Assembly (NCBI GenBank): GCA_963835935.1
Contig: CAWIHK010000001.1
Coordinates: 620,001-684,000, forward strand
DNA from: CAWIHK01 sp963835935
GTDB taxonomy: Bacteria > Bacteroidota > Ignavibacteria > UBA10030 > CAVZMI01
Direction of reading: 5' to 3'
DNA: 64,000 nt
The position numbers were made by a program, and so were the translations under genes. The notes under the pieces are model-generated. The model was not told where the DNA came from, did not search any database, and was given only the letters and a program-made list of their open reading frames with translations. Below, piece by piece: positions 1-8,591 of this stretch; position 1 is the first letter of the stretch, and each line of letters opens with the position of its first letter.

Positions 1-189
1 CTGGAAAATGGAACCGTAATTTCATCGGCAGGCTGGAATGGAAGTTGGGAGATCAAAGATAGCATTCTGACCATAAAGACAGAGTCAAGGCAAATTATGA
101 TTTATCAGGTTCAGGAATTGTCCAGTGACAAAATCGTATTGAAGGATCTTACTCATTGCAATATATTTATCGGCAACCATATCGAGTAG
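1..189 (+). CDS. C-terminal fragment of a hypothetical protein (cut by window edge)
   Basis: The reading frame is open from the first base and ends at TAG after 62 codons. The fragment alternates short hydrophobic and charged stretches (for example GSWEIKDSILTI and DKIVLKDL), which reads like the antiparallel strands of a small beta-barrel such as a lipocalin-like domain. That comparison is only an impression. The start and the family cannot be determined from this window. Confidence 0.55.
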   Translation: MENGTVISSAGWNGSWEIKDSILTIKTESRQIMIYQVQELSSDKIVLKDLTHCNIFIGNHIE

Positions 190-263
190 TATCTCAAATA
201 TCCGTCGTGGATAGAAATTGTGTTTATTGGTAACTTACAGCAAATACCAGCAAATCAGATATT

Positions 264-398
264 GTGTTGAGAGTCAAAGATCTTGAAGAATTATTGGAAG
301 ACTTGAATGATATGGCAATTGTTGCAGAACGGAGAGATAAAGCGACAATTTCCCCAAAGAATTTGGTAAAAAACTTGAAACAAAATGGCATCTTATAA
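264..398 (+). pseudogene. RelB-like antitoxin remnant
   Basis: From a GTG at the given start the frame encodes an acidic helix (LEELLEDLNDMAIVAER) followed by KATISPKNLVKNLKQNGIL, the layout of RelB-type antitoxins, which have a DNA-binding N-terminus and a toxin-wrapping acidic C-terminus. The N-terminal part is missing in this frame. A stretch reading IPANQI lies just upstream in a neighbouring frame, so a one-base shift probably split the gene. It overlaps the damaged RelE-like remnant that follows by 14 bases, the usual antitoxin-toxin order. A functional antitoxin is unlikely because no good start codon or ribosome binding site precedes it. Confidence 0.5.
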
Positions 399-504
399 AA
401 TCTTCTGGAAGAAATCTGCAATTAAAGAATCAACTGCTTTAGATTTTACTAATCGAATTAGAACTGGAGATTATAGAGCCAATTATAATATTTTCTTGAT
501 TTAA
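385..504 (+). pseudogene. RelE/ParE-like toxin remnant with internal deletion
   Basis: The 39-codon frame begins MASYKIFWKKSAIKE, which matches the first strand and helix of RelE toxins, and then jumps to IRTGDYRANYNI, which matches the central strand of the same fold (usually RIRVGDYRVIYEI). The roughly 35 residues normally between these blocks are absent, and the C-terminal strand is also lost. RelE proteins are usually 85-95 residues. The lesion looks like an in-frame deletion, so the mRNA interferase is probably dead. The pair with the upstream RelB-like remnant is inferred from order and overlap. Confidence 0.55.
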
Positions 505-529
505 GTAATCCAATGGATTATATTCATAT

Positions 530-814
530 ATGTTAATTACAATTATTGAATTGCCTGAATATATAAAGAGAGCAGAAAAAATATTACTGGATTGGGAAAG
601 AGATGAATTACTTTATTATTTGTCGTCTAATCCTAAAGCTGGAACTTTGATGCAAGGAACCGGAGGAATAAGAAAGTTAAGGTGGGCTTCAAAAGGTAAA
701 GGTAAAAGTGGTGGTTCAAGAGTAATATATTTTTTCTATAACGAGACTATCCCTTTATTCATCTTAACAATATTCGGAAAAAATGAAAAGAGTAATTTAA
801 GTAAAGCTGATTGA
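530..814 (+). CDS. HigB/RelE-family toxin, C-terminally truncated
   Basis: This 94-residue protein has the pattern of the HigB2/RelE-like mRNA interferases: an N-terminal helix with a YLSSNPKAGTLMQGTGGIRKLRWA block, then GGSRVIYFF and LFILTIFGKNEKSNLSKAD. Family members normally continue with a final helix of about 18 residues. Here the frame stops at TGA, yet directly beyond the stop, in the same frame, lies NELTKLVKGLKRSYKR ending in TAA at 863-865, which is exactly the expected tail. A single nonsense mutation has therefore removed the last helix. The XRE antitoxin gene follows 54 bases later. Whether the short toxin is still active cannot be told from sequence. Confidence 0.75.
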   Translation: MLITIIELPEYIKRAEKILLDWERDELLYYLSSNPKAGTLMQGTGGIRKLRWASKGKGKSGGSRVIYFFYNETIPLFILTIFGKNEKSNLSKAD

Positions 815-868
815 AACGAATTAACAAAATTAGTAAAAGGACTAAAAAGAAGTTATAAGAGGTAAAAA

Positions 869-1156
869 ATGAGTAAAGCATTTAAAAGTATAAGTAAAGG
901 ATTGAAGGAAGCGATAGAATATTCAAAAGGAAATACAAAAGCAGTCAGAGAATTCAAGCCAAAACATATTGATGTGAAAAAGTTGAGAGAAAAAATTGGA
1001 ATGAGTCAGCCAAAATTTGCAACATCTTTTGGAATTAGTCTTGGAACGTTACGTCATTGGGAGCGAGGAGATAGGTATCCACAGGGGCCAGCTTTGGTGT
1101 TGTTAAATTTATTATCAAAAGATCCAAATACTGTATTAGAAGTTTTATATAAATAA
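869..1156 (+). CDS. HigA/NadS-type XRE antitoxin
   Basis: This is a 95-residue DNA-binding protein. The first half is a flexible basic segment, and residues about 37-80 form a helix-turn-helix (KLREKIGMSQPKFATSFGI, then SLGTLRHWERGDRYP). This matches the NadS/HigA antitoxins that sit downstream of HigB-type toxins and repress the operon. The ribosome binding site is a weak GAGG ahead of the ATG. The gene looks complete while the upstream toxin has lost its tail, so the antitoxin may now be an orphan autorepressor. That last point is inference. Confidence 0.8.
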   Translation: MSKAFKSISKGLKEAIEYSKGNTKAVREFKPKHIDVKKLREKIGMSQPKFATSFGISLGTLRHWERGDRYPQGPALVLLNLLSKDPNTVLEVLYK

Positions 1157-1267
1157 GGAGCAGAGCCTAACAAAGAACAAACAAGAACGTATGTGTTAGG
1201 GATTGTTTGTCTATCAGCTTTTGGCGTAGAGGGCAAATAATAGGTAGCCACAAATAGAAATTATATA

Positions 1268-1723
1268 ATGATAACTGGTCAAGAATCTTTTCCCGTATGT
1301 CTGGATTATAAGTTGTCACGAAAGTATGCAATGTTTTTTATCGATATGACAAATGATATTCTTCAATCCAGACCAGGCGATGACGCCGGGGTCGATTTTT
1401 TTATTCAAAACAACGAAACTCTTCAGTCAAGATTCAATACACTGCAATCTGAATTTACGAGATTTATAGCCCTCGTGAAAGAATCGCCACATATCAATCT
1501 GGGAATGAAAGAAAAAATATATTCTATCAATTTAAGAGCAAGAGGAAATCCGCGCGTCAATTTATTGCAAAGAATTTCTCTTCTATTTTTTGGTTCCAGA
1601 TTTAATAGACGAAGTGAAGCAGAATTTGTTGATGTTAAAAGTGCGATTCGTTCAGATGTTCTAACTGAATTTAAAGATAGAATGATGGAGATAGCTGTAG
1701 AAATAAATCTGAAATATTCATAA
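1268..1723 (+). CDS. hypothetical protein, 151 residues
   Basis: I do not recognise this protein. It is soluble, with no signal peptide. It has a helical middle segment (FIQNNETLQSRFNTLQSEFTRFIALVKE) and a basic stretch around residues 90-115. It follows the HigBA pair by about 110 bases and precedes a HAD phosphatase on the same strand. Base composition resembles the neighbouring AT-rich accessory region rather than the xseA-dxs block. No function is proposed. Confidence 0.5.
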   Translation: MITGQESFPVCLDYKLSRKYAMFFIDMTNDILQSRPGDDAGVDFFIQNNETLQSRFNTLQSEFTRFIALVKESPHINLGMKEKIYSINLRARGNPRVNLLQRISLLFFGSRFNRRSEAEFVDVKSAIRSDVLTEFKDRMMEIAVEINLKYS

Positions 1724-1794
1724 AGCATTCAAGGTTGAACAGGCATCCATTAGACAGGATCTTTCGAATTTCAATTTAGACATTTGATTTGGTA

Positions 1795-2433
1795 ATGAAT
1801 AACTCCAAACATGAGATACATTGGATAATATTCGATTTAGGCGGAATCATCATACCGGAAAGCGGTGAGCTGATAAACAATGAAATGTCTGCATCTCTGA
1901 ATATTTCTTCCCGCCATTTGTCAGGCTTTACCAGCTCATACAAACGAGAAATGACCATCGGGAGGATTAGTCTGCTTGAAATGTATACTGAATTAATCCG
2001 CAAATTGTCATTGCCGGTTTCACCTGAAGATGCTTTGAAGCATCATCTTGCTTTCTATCGGCAAGTTTGTACAAAGCATAATCCAGACATAATCCGGATT
2101 ATCGAAATGCTGAGAAAATATTTTAGCGTAGCTTGCCTGACGAACACCGAAATAGAAATTGCAGATATCAGTAGAGAGACTGGATTGTTCGATTATTTTG
2201 ATAAAGCGTTTCTATCTACTGAATTGGGAATGCAAAAACCGGATCGTGAAATTTATGAGAAGGTGGCACGGGAAATTGGTTGTTCGCCCGGCGAAATCAT
2301 TTTAATCGATGACAAAGAAGAAAATGTTCAGGCGGCAAAAGATTTTGGAATGGAAGGAATTCTGTTCCAAGGCGCAGAGCGGTTGAGGATAGAGTTGTCG
2401 GGTTCATTTTTAGGGCTAATAATGAGATATTAG
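1795..2433 (+). CDS. HAD-superfamily hydrolase (IA, YihX-like)
   Basis: This is a predicted phosphatase of about 212 residues. Motif I is FDLGGIIIP near the N-terminus, with the nucleophile Asp present but the usual second Asp replaced by Gly, as in the FDLGNV/FDLGGV subgroup around glucose-1-phosphatase YihX. Motif II is CLTNTE, motif III the Lys in MQKPDREIYE, and motif IV ILIDDKEENVQAA. A helical cap domain lies between motifs I and II. The ATG was chosen; a TTG two codons upstream is also possible. It stands alone, and the substrate cannot be told from sequence. Confidence 0.8.
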   Translation: MNNSKHEIHWIIFDLGGIIIPESGELINNEMSASLNISSRHLSGFTSSYKREMTIGRISLLEMYTELIRKLSLPVSPEDALKHHLAFYRQVCTKHNPDIIRIIEMLRKYFSVACLTNTEIEIADISRETGLFDYFDKAFLSTELGMQKPDREIYEKVAREIGCSPGEIILIDDKEENVQAAKDFGMEGILFQGAERLRIELSGSFLGLIMRY

Positions 2434-2809
2434 GGAATATTCTTACTTTCATACGTATTTAATATACAACGTTCGATGGTGATTCAAATGTTTCTCGTTG
2501 ATTTTTAAAAGAATCACGATTCTAGGTTATCGAATCCCGATTCCGGTGTGATGGTAATCCTAGTAGTACAAATCAGTATAAAAAAAGGTACTCAAAATCA
2601 GCGAATAACACGAAAATATTTTTAAGGTTCTCGAAAAAATATCTGTCGAAATGCTAGGATATTTTTGAAAGGTCAGACAAGTAGATTTAAAATATTCTAA
2701 TTCCTGTTCCCATCGATTGAGTTCGCTCAGTATTCTTTGGGGAATTAGGGTGTGGTTTTTCAGGAAGAACCAAATTACTTGTTCTGCCAGATTAATGTGA
2801 AGGATATTT
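2434..2809 (+). other. Intergenic region without a convincing gene
   Basis: This AT-rich stretch separates the HAD gene from the lipoprotein gene. A minus-strand frame of about 108 codons crosses it and runs into the start of the lipoprotein gene. It has no recognisable motif or ribosome binding site, so I do not call it. No terminator with a clear U-run was found. Confidence 0.5.
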
Positions 2810-3358
2810 ATGTTGAAATCAATCACACAAAATTTTGTATCATGCTTAATTTTTTTATTAGTTATCACAGGCTGCAGTTCGATCAAATCCGTCGTTGATC
2901 CACAATTTAATGGAAAAATTACCCGCGTTTTTATTCAAACAGTTTCTTCTGATTCTGTGTCATATTTTTCGAAGGAATTCATGGATGGACTTGTGAAGGG
3001 ATTTGACCAATACGGTATCGACTGCAAAGTCGGAGAATGGAATTCACTTTCACTCGACGATCCATTCGATATCAAAACTAAAATGCAGAATTTCAATGCC
3101 GATGCAGGCATGATTATTTTACAGACTAAAGAAAATTTTACACGCGGAACCATAACCGGCGGCGAATACGAATTGAGCATGTTGTGTCCTTCATCTGATA
3201 AACCTATTTGGAGAGGCATCCTCTCTTTGGGTTCTGGAAGCGGTAATAATACTTATGCGCAGAGAATTATATACAAACTTGAAGAAGATAAAATCATTAC
3301 TAAGCTTACAAAGTCACCATCGAATAACGCCGAACGTTCAATAATAACTGATCGGTAA
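2810..3358 (+). CDS. putative outer-membrane-type lipoprotein
   Basis: The 182-residue protein begins with a short basic segment, a hydrophobic core (FVSCLIFLLVITGCSS) and a lipobox ending in Cys at about residue 22, so it should be lipidated and held in a membrane. The mature part is probably a mixed alpha/beta domain (KITRVFIQTVS, a helix, then ADAGMIILQTKENFTRG), reminiscent of small lipoproteins that bind or assemble surface components. I cannot assign a family. An AAGGA-like sequence precedes the ATG. It is monocistronic. Confidence 0.7.
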   Translation: MLKSITQNFVSCLIFLLVITGCSSIKSVVDPQFNGKITRVFIQTVSSDSVSYFSKEFMDGLVKGFDQYGIDCKVGEWNSLSLDDPFDIKTKMQNFNADAGMIILQTKENFTRGTITGGEYELSMLCPSSDKPIWRGILSLGSGSGNNTYAQRIIYKLEEDKIITKLTKSPSNNAERSIITDR

Positions 3359-3777
3359 GGCCACAGTGATTGAATCAGAAATAGTAATTCTGTATTTCAA
3401 GATTCAATTTGAGCCGAATTCTAATGTTTCATCCTAGTATCGAGTACCCAAAATAACTTAAAAAATAAATTGGATAAAATCAGTTGATTTCGCCGGAAAA
3501 AATCCTTTAGTGCGCTCCGATTTATTCAAGTTCTTTTTGAATCGAGATACTAGTATTTATCCGCTTTAATTCCGCTTCTTTATCCGCGGTTAAAATGCAT
3601 GACGTACATATTTCACGAAGATCGTGATTTCGGCGTACAGGTCGAAAAACAAACTGGAATAATCAACCCTTAGATGTCAATCACGGTAGAATTTTTATTT
3701 CGCTTTCACTTCTCCTCAATTTCTCGTACCTTAAGAAAAATAAAGTTGTTTTTAATTTATCATTTTTTCTTTTTCAA
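3359..3777 (+). other. Intergenic region upstream of xseA
   Basis: About 420 bases with no supported gene, RNA or terminator on either strand. It presumably holds the promoter for the xseA-xseB-dxs run, but I could not identify a definite -33/-7 pair. Confidence 0.5.
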
Positions 3778-4965
3778 TTGGATATCAAAACAAACATACT
3801 GACTATCACGGAACTTACGCGCGCTATCAAGTTTAATCTTGAATCATCGTTTCAGAAAGTTGTCGTTCAGGGCGAAATTTCGAATTTCAAACGGCACACG
3901 TCGGGCCATGTTTATTTTACATTGAAGGATGAAGGCGCGCAATTGAGCGCCGTGCTCTGGAGAAGCCGCGTAGGATTTCTCAAGTTTGAACCTGCCGATG
4001 GAATGAAAGTGGTTGCGACCGGTAATATCACCGTGTATGAACCGCGCGGTAATTATCAACTCGATGTGCAATCGCTTCAGCCGCTCGGAATCGGGGAACT
4101 CCAGCTCGCGTTCGAACGTCTGAAACAGAAATTGATGAAGGAAGGTTTGTTCGATGAAGAACGGAAGAAACCGATTCCACAATTTCCCGGGAGCATCGGC
4201 ATTGTAACGTCTCCGACCGGAGTTGCGTTGCGCGATATCATGACGATTATTTCCCGGCGTTATCCACTGGTTGAGCTGATTCTCGTTCCGGTACGCGTGC
4301 AGGGAGAAGGTGCGGCTGAGGAAATTGCCGAAGGAATTAAATTGTTAAATGAATTTGGGAATGTCGATGTCATGATTGTCGGGCGCGGCGGCGGTTCGCT
4401 GGAGGATTTGTGGCCGTTCAACGAAGAAGTCGTGGCTCGCGCGATCGCTAATTCGAACATTCCTGTTATCAGCGCTGTCGGGCATGAGATCGATTTTAGC
4501 ATCAGCGATTTTGTCGCCGATCTCCGTGCGCCAACGCCATCCGCGGCGGCGGAACTTGCGGTGCCGGACAAAGAAGATATTCTTGAAACACTGAGAAATT
4601 ATCGACACACACTTCAATCTGAAATTGAAAATATAATTTCAAATCTTCTGCAGCGTGTCGAACAATGCCGTTCAAGTTATTTTTTAAATCGTCCGATCGA
4701 TCTTCTTCATCAATATTCACAACGATGCGATGAACTTGAACGCACGCTCCGTTCTTCCGTCGGATATATTTTCTCGCTTATGCGCCAGAGGATAGAAGCT
4801 TTGAGTAGCAGGATGGAATCGCTTAGTCCGGATCTTACATTGAAGCGCGGTTATGCGATGGTTTTCAAAGATGAGAAGATCGTTCGAAGTGTCGCTCAAG
4901 TCCATTCTGAAGATAGTTTGAAAATTAAAGTTTATGACGGAACAATCCAAACACGTGTGGAGTAG
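3778..4965 (+). CDS. xseA: exodeoxyribonuclease VII large subunit
   Basis: This is the catalytic large subunit of exonuclease VII, which degrades single-stranded DNA from both ends in repair. The N-terminal 100 residues form the OB-fold DNA-binding domain (VVVQGEISNFKRHTSGHVYF). The nuclease domain carries GIVTSPTGVALRDI, GRGGGSLEDLWPF at about residues 202-214, and AVGHEIDFSISDFVADLRA followed by PTPSAAAE from about 233. A long helical C-terminal part ends with the typical LKRGYAMV block. Its 395 residues match the family, which is typically 400-450. The start is TTG, because the next Met is about 75 codons in and would remove most of the OB-fold. The small-subunit gene begins three bases after the stop. 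Confidence 0.95.
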   Translation: MDIKTNILTITELTRAIKFNLESSFQKVVVQGEISNFKRHTSGHVYFTLKDEGAQLSAVLWRSRVGFLKFEPADGMKVVATGNITVYEPRGNYQLDVQSLQPLGIGELQLAFERLKQKLMKEGLFDEERKKPIPQFPGSIGIVTSPTGVALRDIMTIISRRYPLVELILVPVRVQGEGAAEEIAEGIKLLNEFGNVDVMIVGRGGGSLEDLWPFNEEVVARAIANSNIPVISAVGHEIDFSISDFVADLRAPTPSAAAELAVPDKEDILETLRNYRHTLQSEIENIISNLLQRVEQCRSSYFLNRPIDLLHQYSQRCDELERTLRSSVGYIFSLMRQRIEALSSRMESLSPDLTLKRGYAMVFKDEKIVRSVAQVHSEDSLKIKVYDGTIQTRVE

Positions 4966-4968
4966 ATA

Positions 4969-5223
4969 ATGGCCGCGAAGAAAAGTCGAACCGAAGAATC
5001 CGAAGGATCAAAGCACAATCTGGAACATGATATCCAGAGATTAGAAAAAATTGTGGAAACCCTCGAACAGGGAGAAGCGCCGCTTGAAAAAGCATTGGCG
5101 CTCTACGAAGAGGGAATCCAGCTTTCGAAAACCTGTACAGAAAAATTGCAGAAAGCCGAGTTACGAATCAAATCGCTGACAAAAAACAACGATGGGAAAT
5201 TAAAGTTAGAGAATTTTGAGTAG
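4969..5223 (+). CDS. xseB: exodeoxyribonuclease VII small subunit
   Basis: The 84-residue helical hairpin protein binds several copies to each XseA chain. The family core LEKIVETLEQGEAPLEKALA followed by LYEEGIQLSKTC is present at about residues 25-60. The N-terminal 20 residues are charged and the C-terminus is basic. It lies three bases after xseA, so the two are almost certainly cotranslated. dxs follows after 42 bases, the same order seen in many bacteria. Confidence 0.93.
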   Translation: MAAKKSRTEESEGSKHNLEHDIQRLEKIVETLEQGEAPLEKALALYEEGIQLSKTCTEKLQKAELRIKSLTKNNDGKLKLENFE

Positions 5224-5265
5224 TCGCATCTGATCCCGCTGACGGGGCGGTTAGAAGGAGTTTGA

Positions 5266-7149
5266 ATGCCGTATCAGTTATTATCAAAAATCGATTCACC
5301 TGCAGATATTAGAAAATTATCACAATCGGAATTGCGAATTCTTGCAGATGAAGTTCGTGAATTTATCATAGACACAATTTCAAAAGTCGGCGGACATCTT
5401 GGAGCCGGACTTGGAACCGTCGAGCTTACCATTGCACTGCATTACGTCTTCGACACGCCTCACGATAAACTTGTGTGGGATGTCGGACATCAGGCATATC
5501 CCCACAAAATTTTAACGGGGCGGCGTGATCAATTTCATACAATCCGTCAATTGCATGGCCTCAGCGGTTTTCTCAGACGAAGTGAAAGTGAATACGATAC
5601 ATTCGGAGCCGGGCACGCATCGACATCTATTTCTGCAGCGCTTGGAATGGCGGCTGCGCGAGATTTTGCCGGAGAGAAATACAAAGTTGTAGCGATTATC
5701 GGCGACGGCTCGATGACGGGCGGGATGGCGTACGAAGCGATGAATAATGCCGGAACCGGGAAAAAAGATTTGATTGTGGTTCTTAACGACAACGACATGT
5801 CGATTGCTCCGAATGTGTGGGCGTTCTCAAGTTATTTCACCGGACTCGCCGCTTCTGAAACTTATAACAGATTAAAAGCAAATGTGTGGGAACTCACGGG
5901 GAAATTGGATGAGTTCGGCGATCGGCTGCGGAAAGTTGCCGCTCGAATTGAAGGCGGTTTGAAAGCCGCGATCACTCCCGGACTTCTTTTTGAAGCGCTC
6001 GGCTTTCGATATTTCGGCCCGGTCGATGGACATAATTTGACTCACCTTATTCAAATTTTTAAAGAAGTAAAAGATTTTCATGGCCCGATCTTAATTCATT
6101 GCACGACTCAAAAAGGAAAAGGATACAAACCTGCTGAAGAAGATTCGCAGCGTTTACACGGTGTGCCGCCATTCGATCGAACCACCGGTATAGCGACGAA
6201 AAAAAGTTCCGGGCCTCCGACGTACACAAAAGTTTTCGGAGAAGCGATGGTGGAACTAGTAAAACAAAATCCGAAAGTGGTCGGAATTACGGCCGCAATG
6301 CCGGACGGTACCGGTCTTGACCTACTCCAGTGTCAGATGCCTGATCATTTTTTCGATGTTGGGATTGCAGAACAGCATGCCGTCACTTTTGCGGCAGGAT
6401 TGGCGACACAAGGATACATTCCGGTGGTCGCAATTTATTCTTCATTTCTCCAGCGTGCTTTCGATCAGATTATTCATGATGTCGCGATCCAAAATCTTCA
6501 CGTAGTGTTTGCTCTCGACCGCGGCGGATTAGTCGGCGCCGACGGCGCCACGCATCATGGTTCATTCGATCTCGCTTATTTACGTGTTGTGCCGGGTATG
6601 GTAATTATGTCTCCAAAAGATGAAAGCGAACTGCGAGACATGCTCTACACCGCCATCGAATATTCCGGCGGTCCTATTGCCGTTCGTTATTCGCGTGGAT
6701 GTGGATTGGGTGTGGCGTTGAAAGAAAAATTTGAGAAAATCGAAATCGGAAAAGCAGAAACATTGCGGACCGGCAAAAATATCGCCTTGCTTGCGATTGG
6801 GAATATGGTGAACAACGCATTGAAAGCCGCCGATGAATTTTCAAAAGAAGGTGTCGAAGCGGAAGTTGTGAATATGCGGTTCGTGAAACCTCTGGACACG
6901 ATTCTGTTAGATTCGATTGCAGAACGATTTACCTCTGTGATGACGATAGAGGAAAATACAATCCGCGGAGGATTCGGAGCCGGAGTGTTGGAGTATTTTG
7001 CAGAAAAAGGTTATACAAAAGTGAAGACGCATGTACACGGAATTCCGGATTCATTCATCGAGCATGGAACGCCGGACGAACTGCACGCGATAGTGAAACT
7101 TGATGTGCCGGGAATTGTTGAAACTGTGAAGAAATTTTTAAAAAACTGA
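5266..7149 (+). CDS. dxs: 1-deoxy-D-xylulose-5-phosphate synthase
   Basis: This enzyme condenses pyruvate and glyceraldehyde-3-phosphate with thiamine diphosphate, the first step of the MEP isoprenoid pathway. The ThDP/Mg motif GDGSMTGGMAYEAMNNAG starts near residue 146. The catalytic-Glu region DVGIAEQHAVTFAAGLA starts near 364. The pyrimidine-domain loop DRGGLVGADGATHHG and the C-terminal transketolase domain are intact. Its length of 627 is normal. A good AGGAG site precedes the ATG. It is the third gene of the xseA-xseB-dxs run. Confidence 0.96.
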   Translation: MPYQLLSKIDSPADIRKLSQSELRILADEVREFIIDTISKVGGHLGAGLGTVELTIALHYVFDTPHDKLVWDVGHQAYPHKILTGRRDQFHTIRQLHGLSGFLRRSESEYDTFGAGHASTSISAALGMAAARDFAGEKYKVVAIIGDGSMTGGMAYEAMNNAGTGKKDLIVVLNDNDMSIAPNVWAFSSYFTGLAASETYNRLKANVWELTGKLDEFGDRLRKVAARIEGGLKAAITPGLLFEALGFRYFGPVDGHNLTHLIQIFKEVKDFHGPILIHCTTQKGKGYKPAEEDSQRLHGVPPFDRTTGIATKKSSGPPTYTKVFGEAMVELVKQNPKVVGITAAMPDGTGLDLLQCQMPDHFFDVGIAEQHAVTFAAGLATQGYIPVVAIYSSFLQRAFDQIIHDVAIQNLHVVFALDRGGLVGADGATHHGSFDLAYLRVVPGMVIMSPKDESELRDMLYTAIEYSGGPIAVRYSRGCGLGVALKEKFEKIEIGKAETLRTGKNIALLAIGNMVNNALKAADEFSKEGVEAEVVNMRFVKPLDTILLDSIAERFTSVMTIEENTIRGGFGAGVLEYFAEKGYTKVKTHVHGIPDSFIEHGTPDELHAIVKLDVPGIVETVKKFLKN

Positions 7150-7170
7150 CTACTCAACATTATTAAATAG

Positions 7171-7290
7171 GAACCACTAATTACATGAATTTTTATTGTC
7201 GTTTCATCTTTTCAATTCGTGAAATTCTCCCAAAGGGATTCCTTCGGAAGTGGCAAATAATTATAGCGATTAGTAGTTACAACAGAGTAA
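7171..7290 (+). repeat. CACGAAT/CTTCGGAAG dispersed repeat, copy 1
   Basis: The stretch contains CAATTCGTGAAATTC and CCTTCGGAAGTGGCAAATAA. Its reverse complement shares TTGCCAC and GAATTTCACGAATTGA with the leader of the second DUF362 gene near 32.5 kb. It is therefore an inverted copy of a dispersed palindromic repeat. It lies between dxs and the oxidoreductase gene and contains no gene. Confidence 0.55.
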
Positions 7291-7310
7291 TTAAGACATA
7301 AGGTGGTTTT

Positions 7311-8315
7311 ATGGACAAAGCTAATATTGCAATCGTCGGTGTGGGAACTATAGCTCAAACCGCACATCTACCCATTTTAACTAAATTACATGATGCCGAT
7401 GTCGTTGCTGTTTGCGACGTGGAACTAAGCAAAGCTAAGTTTGTCGCCGAGCGATACGGGATACGAAGGTATTATGACTCCGTCGAAGAGATGATCAAGC
7501 ATGAGGAATTAAATGGAGCGATCGTGTCGACGCCGACGAACATGCATAAAGCCGCCGCAATTCCATTACTCGAAAGCGGTGTCGACGTGTTGATTGAAAA
7601 ACCTCTTGCGCATAAATTAAAAGATGCCGAAACAATTACGGCGGTAGCGGCATCTACAAAACGAAAACTAATGGTGGGTATGAATAACCGATTCCGGCCC
7701 GATGTCATGGTATTAAAGAGTTTTGTCGAAGCGGGAGAATTGGGAAAGATTTTTTATACGAAAGCCGGATGGCTTAGACGAACAAATCTGGATACTCCAT
7801 GGATGAAAAAGCGTGAACATGCCGGCGGCGGTGTGTTCCTCGATCTCGGCATCGTAATGCTCGATCTTGCACTCTGGATGATGAGTTATCCCGATCCACT
7901 CGAAGTTTCGGCAACGATGTTTAAACACTCGACGAAGGAAGTGGAAGATACTGCAATTGCGTTTTTAAAAATGAAAAATGGATCGGTACTTTCGATTGAA
8001 GTGAGCTGGTCTTTCCAATCGGGGGAAGACTTCTTTTATTGCGATTCGTTCGGTTCGCTGGGCAGTGCGAAAATAAATCCATTTCGCATTTTGAAAACGA
8101 TGCATGAAAATGTTGTAAATGTAACTCCGCATAAAATGGAGACACCGCAAAACCAGATGCGAAAATCGTACGAAAACGAGTTGAAGCATTTTGTCGCTGC
8201 AGTGCGAGGATTGCATCCGAATGTCTCCACCGGCGTCGAAGCTGTGCATCGCATGCGGATTGTGGATGCTATTTACCGCTCGGCTTCAAAAGGGAAAGAA
8301 GTGAGGTTTGTATGA
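7311..8315 (+). CDS. Gfo/Idh/MocA-family oxidoreductase
   Basis: This 334-residue NAD(P)-dependent dehydrogenase has an N-terminal Rossmann fold (IAIVGVGTIAQTAHLPIL) and the family's EKPLA segment at about residues 96-100, followed by the alpha/beta catalytic domain with GGGVFLDLGIVMLDLALWM. Such enzymes oxidise or reduce sugars and sugar derivatives. The substrate is not evident. A TAAGGTGG site precedes the ATG. It appears monocistronic, with repeats on either side. Confidence 0.85.
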   Translation: MDKANIAIVGVGTIAQTAHLPILTKLHDADVVAVCDVELSKAKFVAERYGIRRYYDSVEEMIKHEELNGAIVSTPTNMHKAAAIPLLESGVDVLIEKPLAHKLKDAETITAVAASTKRKLMVGMNNRFRPDVMVLKSFVEAGELGKIFYTKAGWLRRTNLDTPWMKKREHAGGGVFLDLGIVMLDLALWMMSYPDPLEVSATMFKHSTKEVEDTAIAFLKMKNGSVLSIEVSWSFQSGEDFFYCDSFGSLGSAKINPFRILKTMHENVVNVTPHKMETPQNQMRKSYENELKHFVAAVRGLHPNVSTGVEAVHRMRIVDAIYRSASKGKEVRFV

Positions 8316-8318
8316 AAA

Positions 8319-8356
8319 GTTCAAGGTTCAGAGTTTAGAGTTCAAAGTTGAAGCTG
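8319..8356 (+). repeat. TTCAAGGTTCAGAG-type degenerate repeat
   Basis: Short, imperfect copies of a GTTCAAGGTTCAGAGTT-like unit occur here. Related sequence occurs near 13.87 kb (GAGTTCTAAGTTCAGAG) and, inverted and longer, near 58.32 kb (CTGAACCTTGAACTTTGAAC). The unit is non-coding and its role is unknown. Confidence 0.5.
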
Positions 8357-8591
8357 TGTCGTCCTGAAAAAAGAGAAGAGAAATATTTGACATGAGCGAA
8401 ATGCTCCATCGCGGATTATTTCGAATGTCGAAGGATAAGAGTTTATTCAACAGCGTTCGAGTTTCTTTTGATACAATTGAATGACCTAATGGTCTGGATA
8501 TTGATCCCGGAATGCTTTACCATGAAAGCGTTACATTAAAACCTACCACAGTTTAACATCTATTTCAGTGGAGTCAGGGATTAATTTATTG

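Noticed and set aside
1164..1201. GCCTAAC...GTTAGGG sequence after the HigBA pair, resembling integron attC core sites
   Set aside because: The spacing of under 40 bases is too short, inner L sites are missing, the last base does not fit, and no second site or integrase is present.
2560..2886. 108-codon minus-strand frame over the lipoprotein gene start
   Set aside because: It overlaps a better supported gene, has no motif and sits in AT-rich sequence where chance frames are common.
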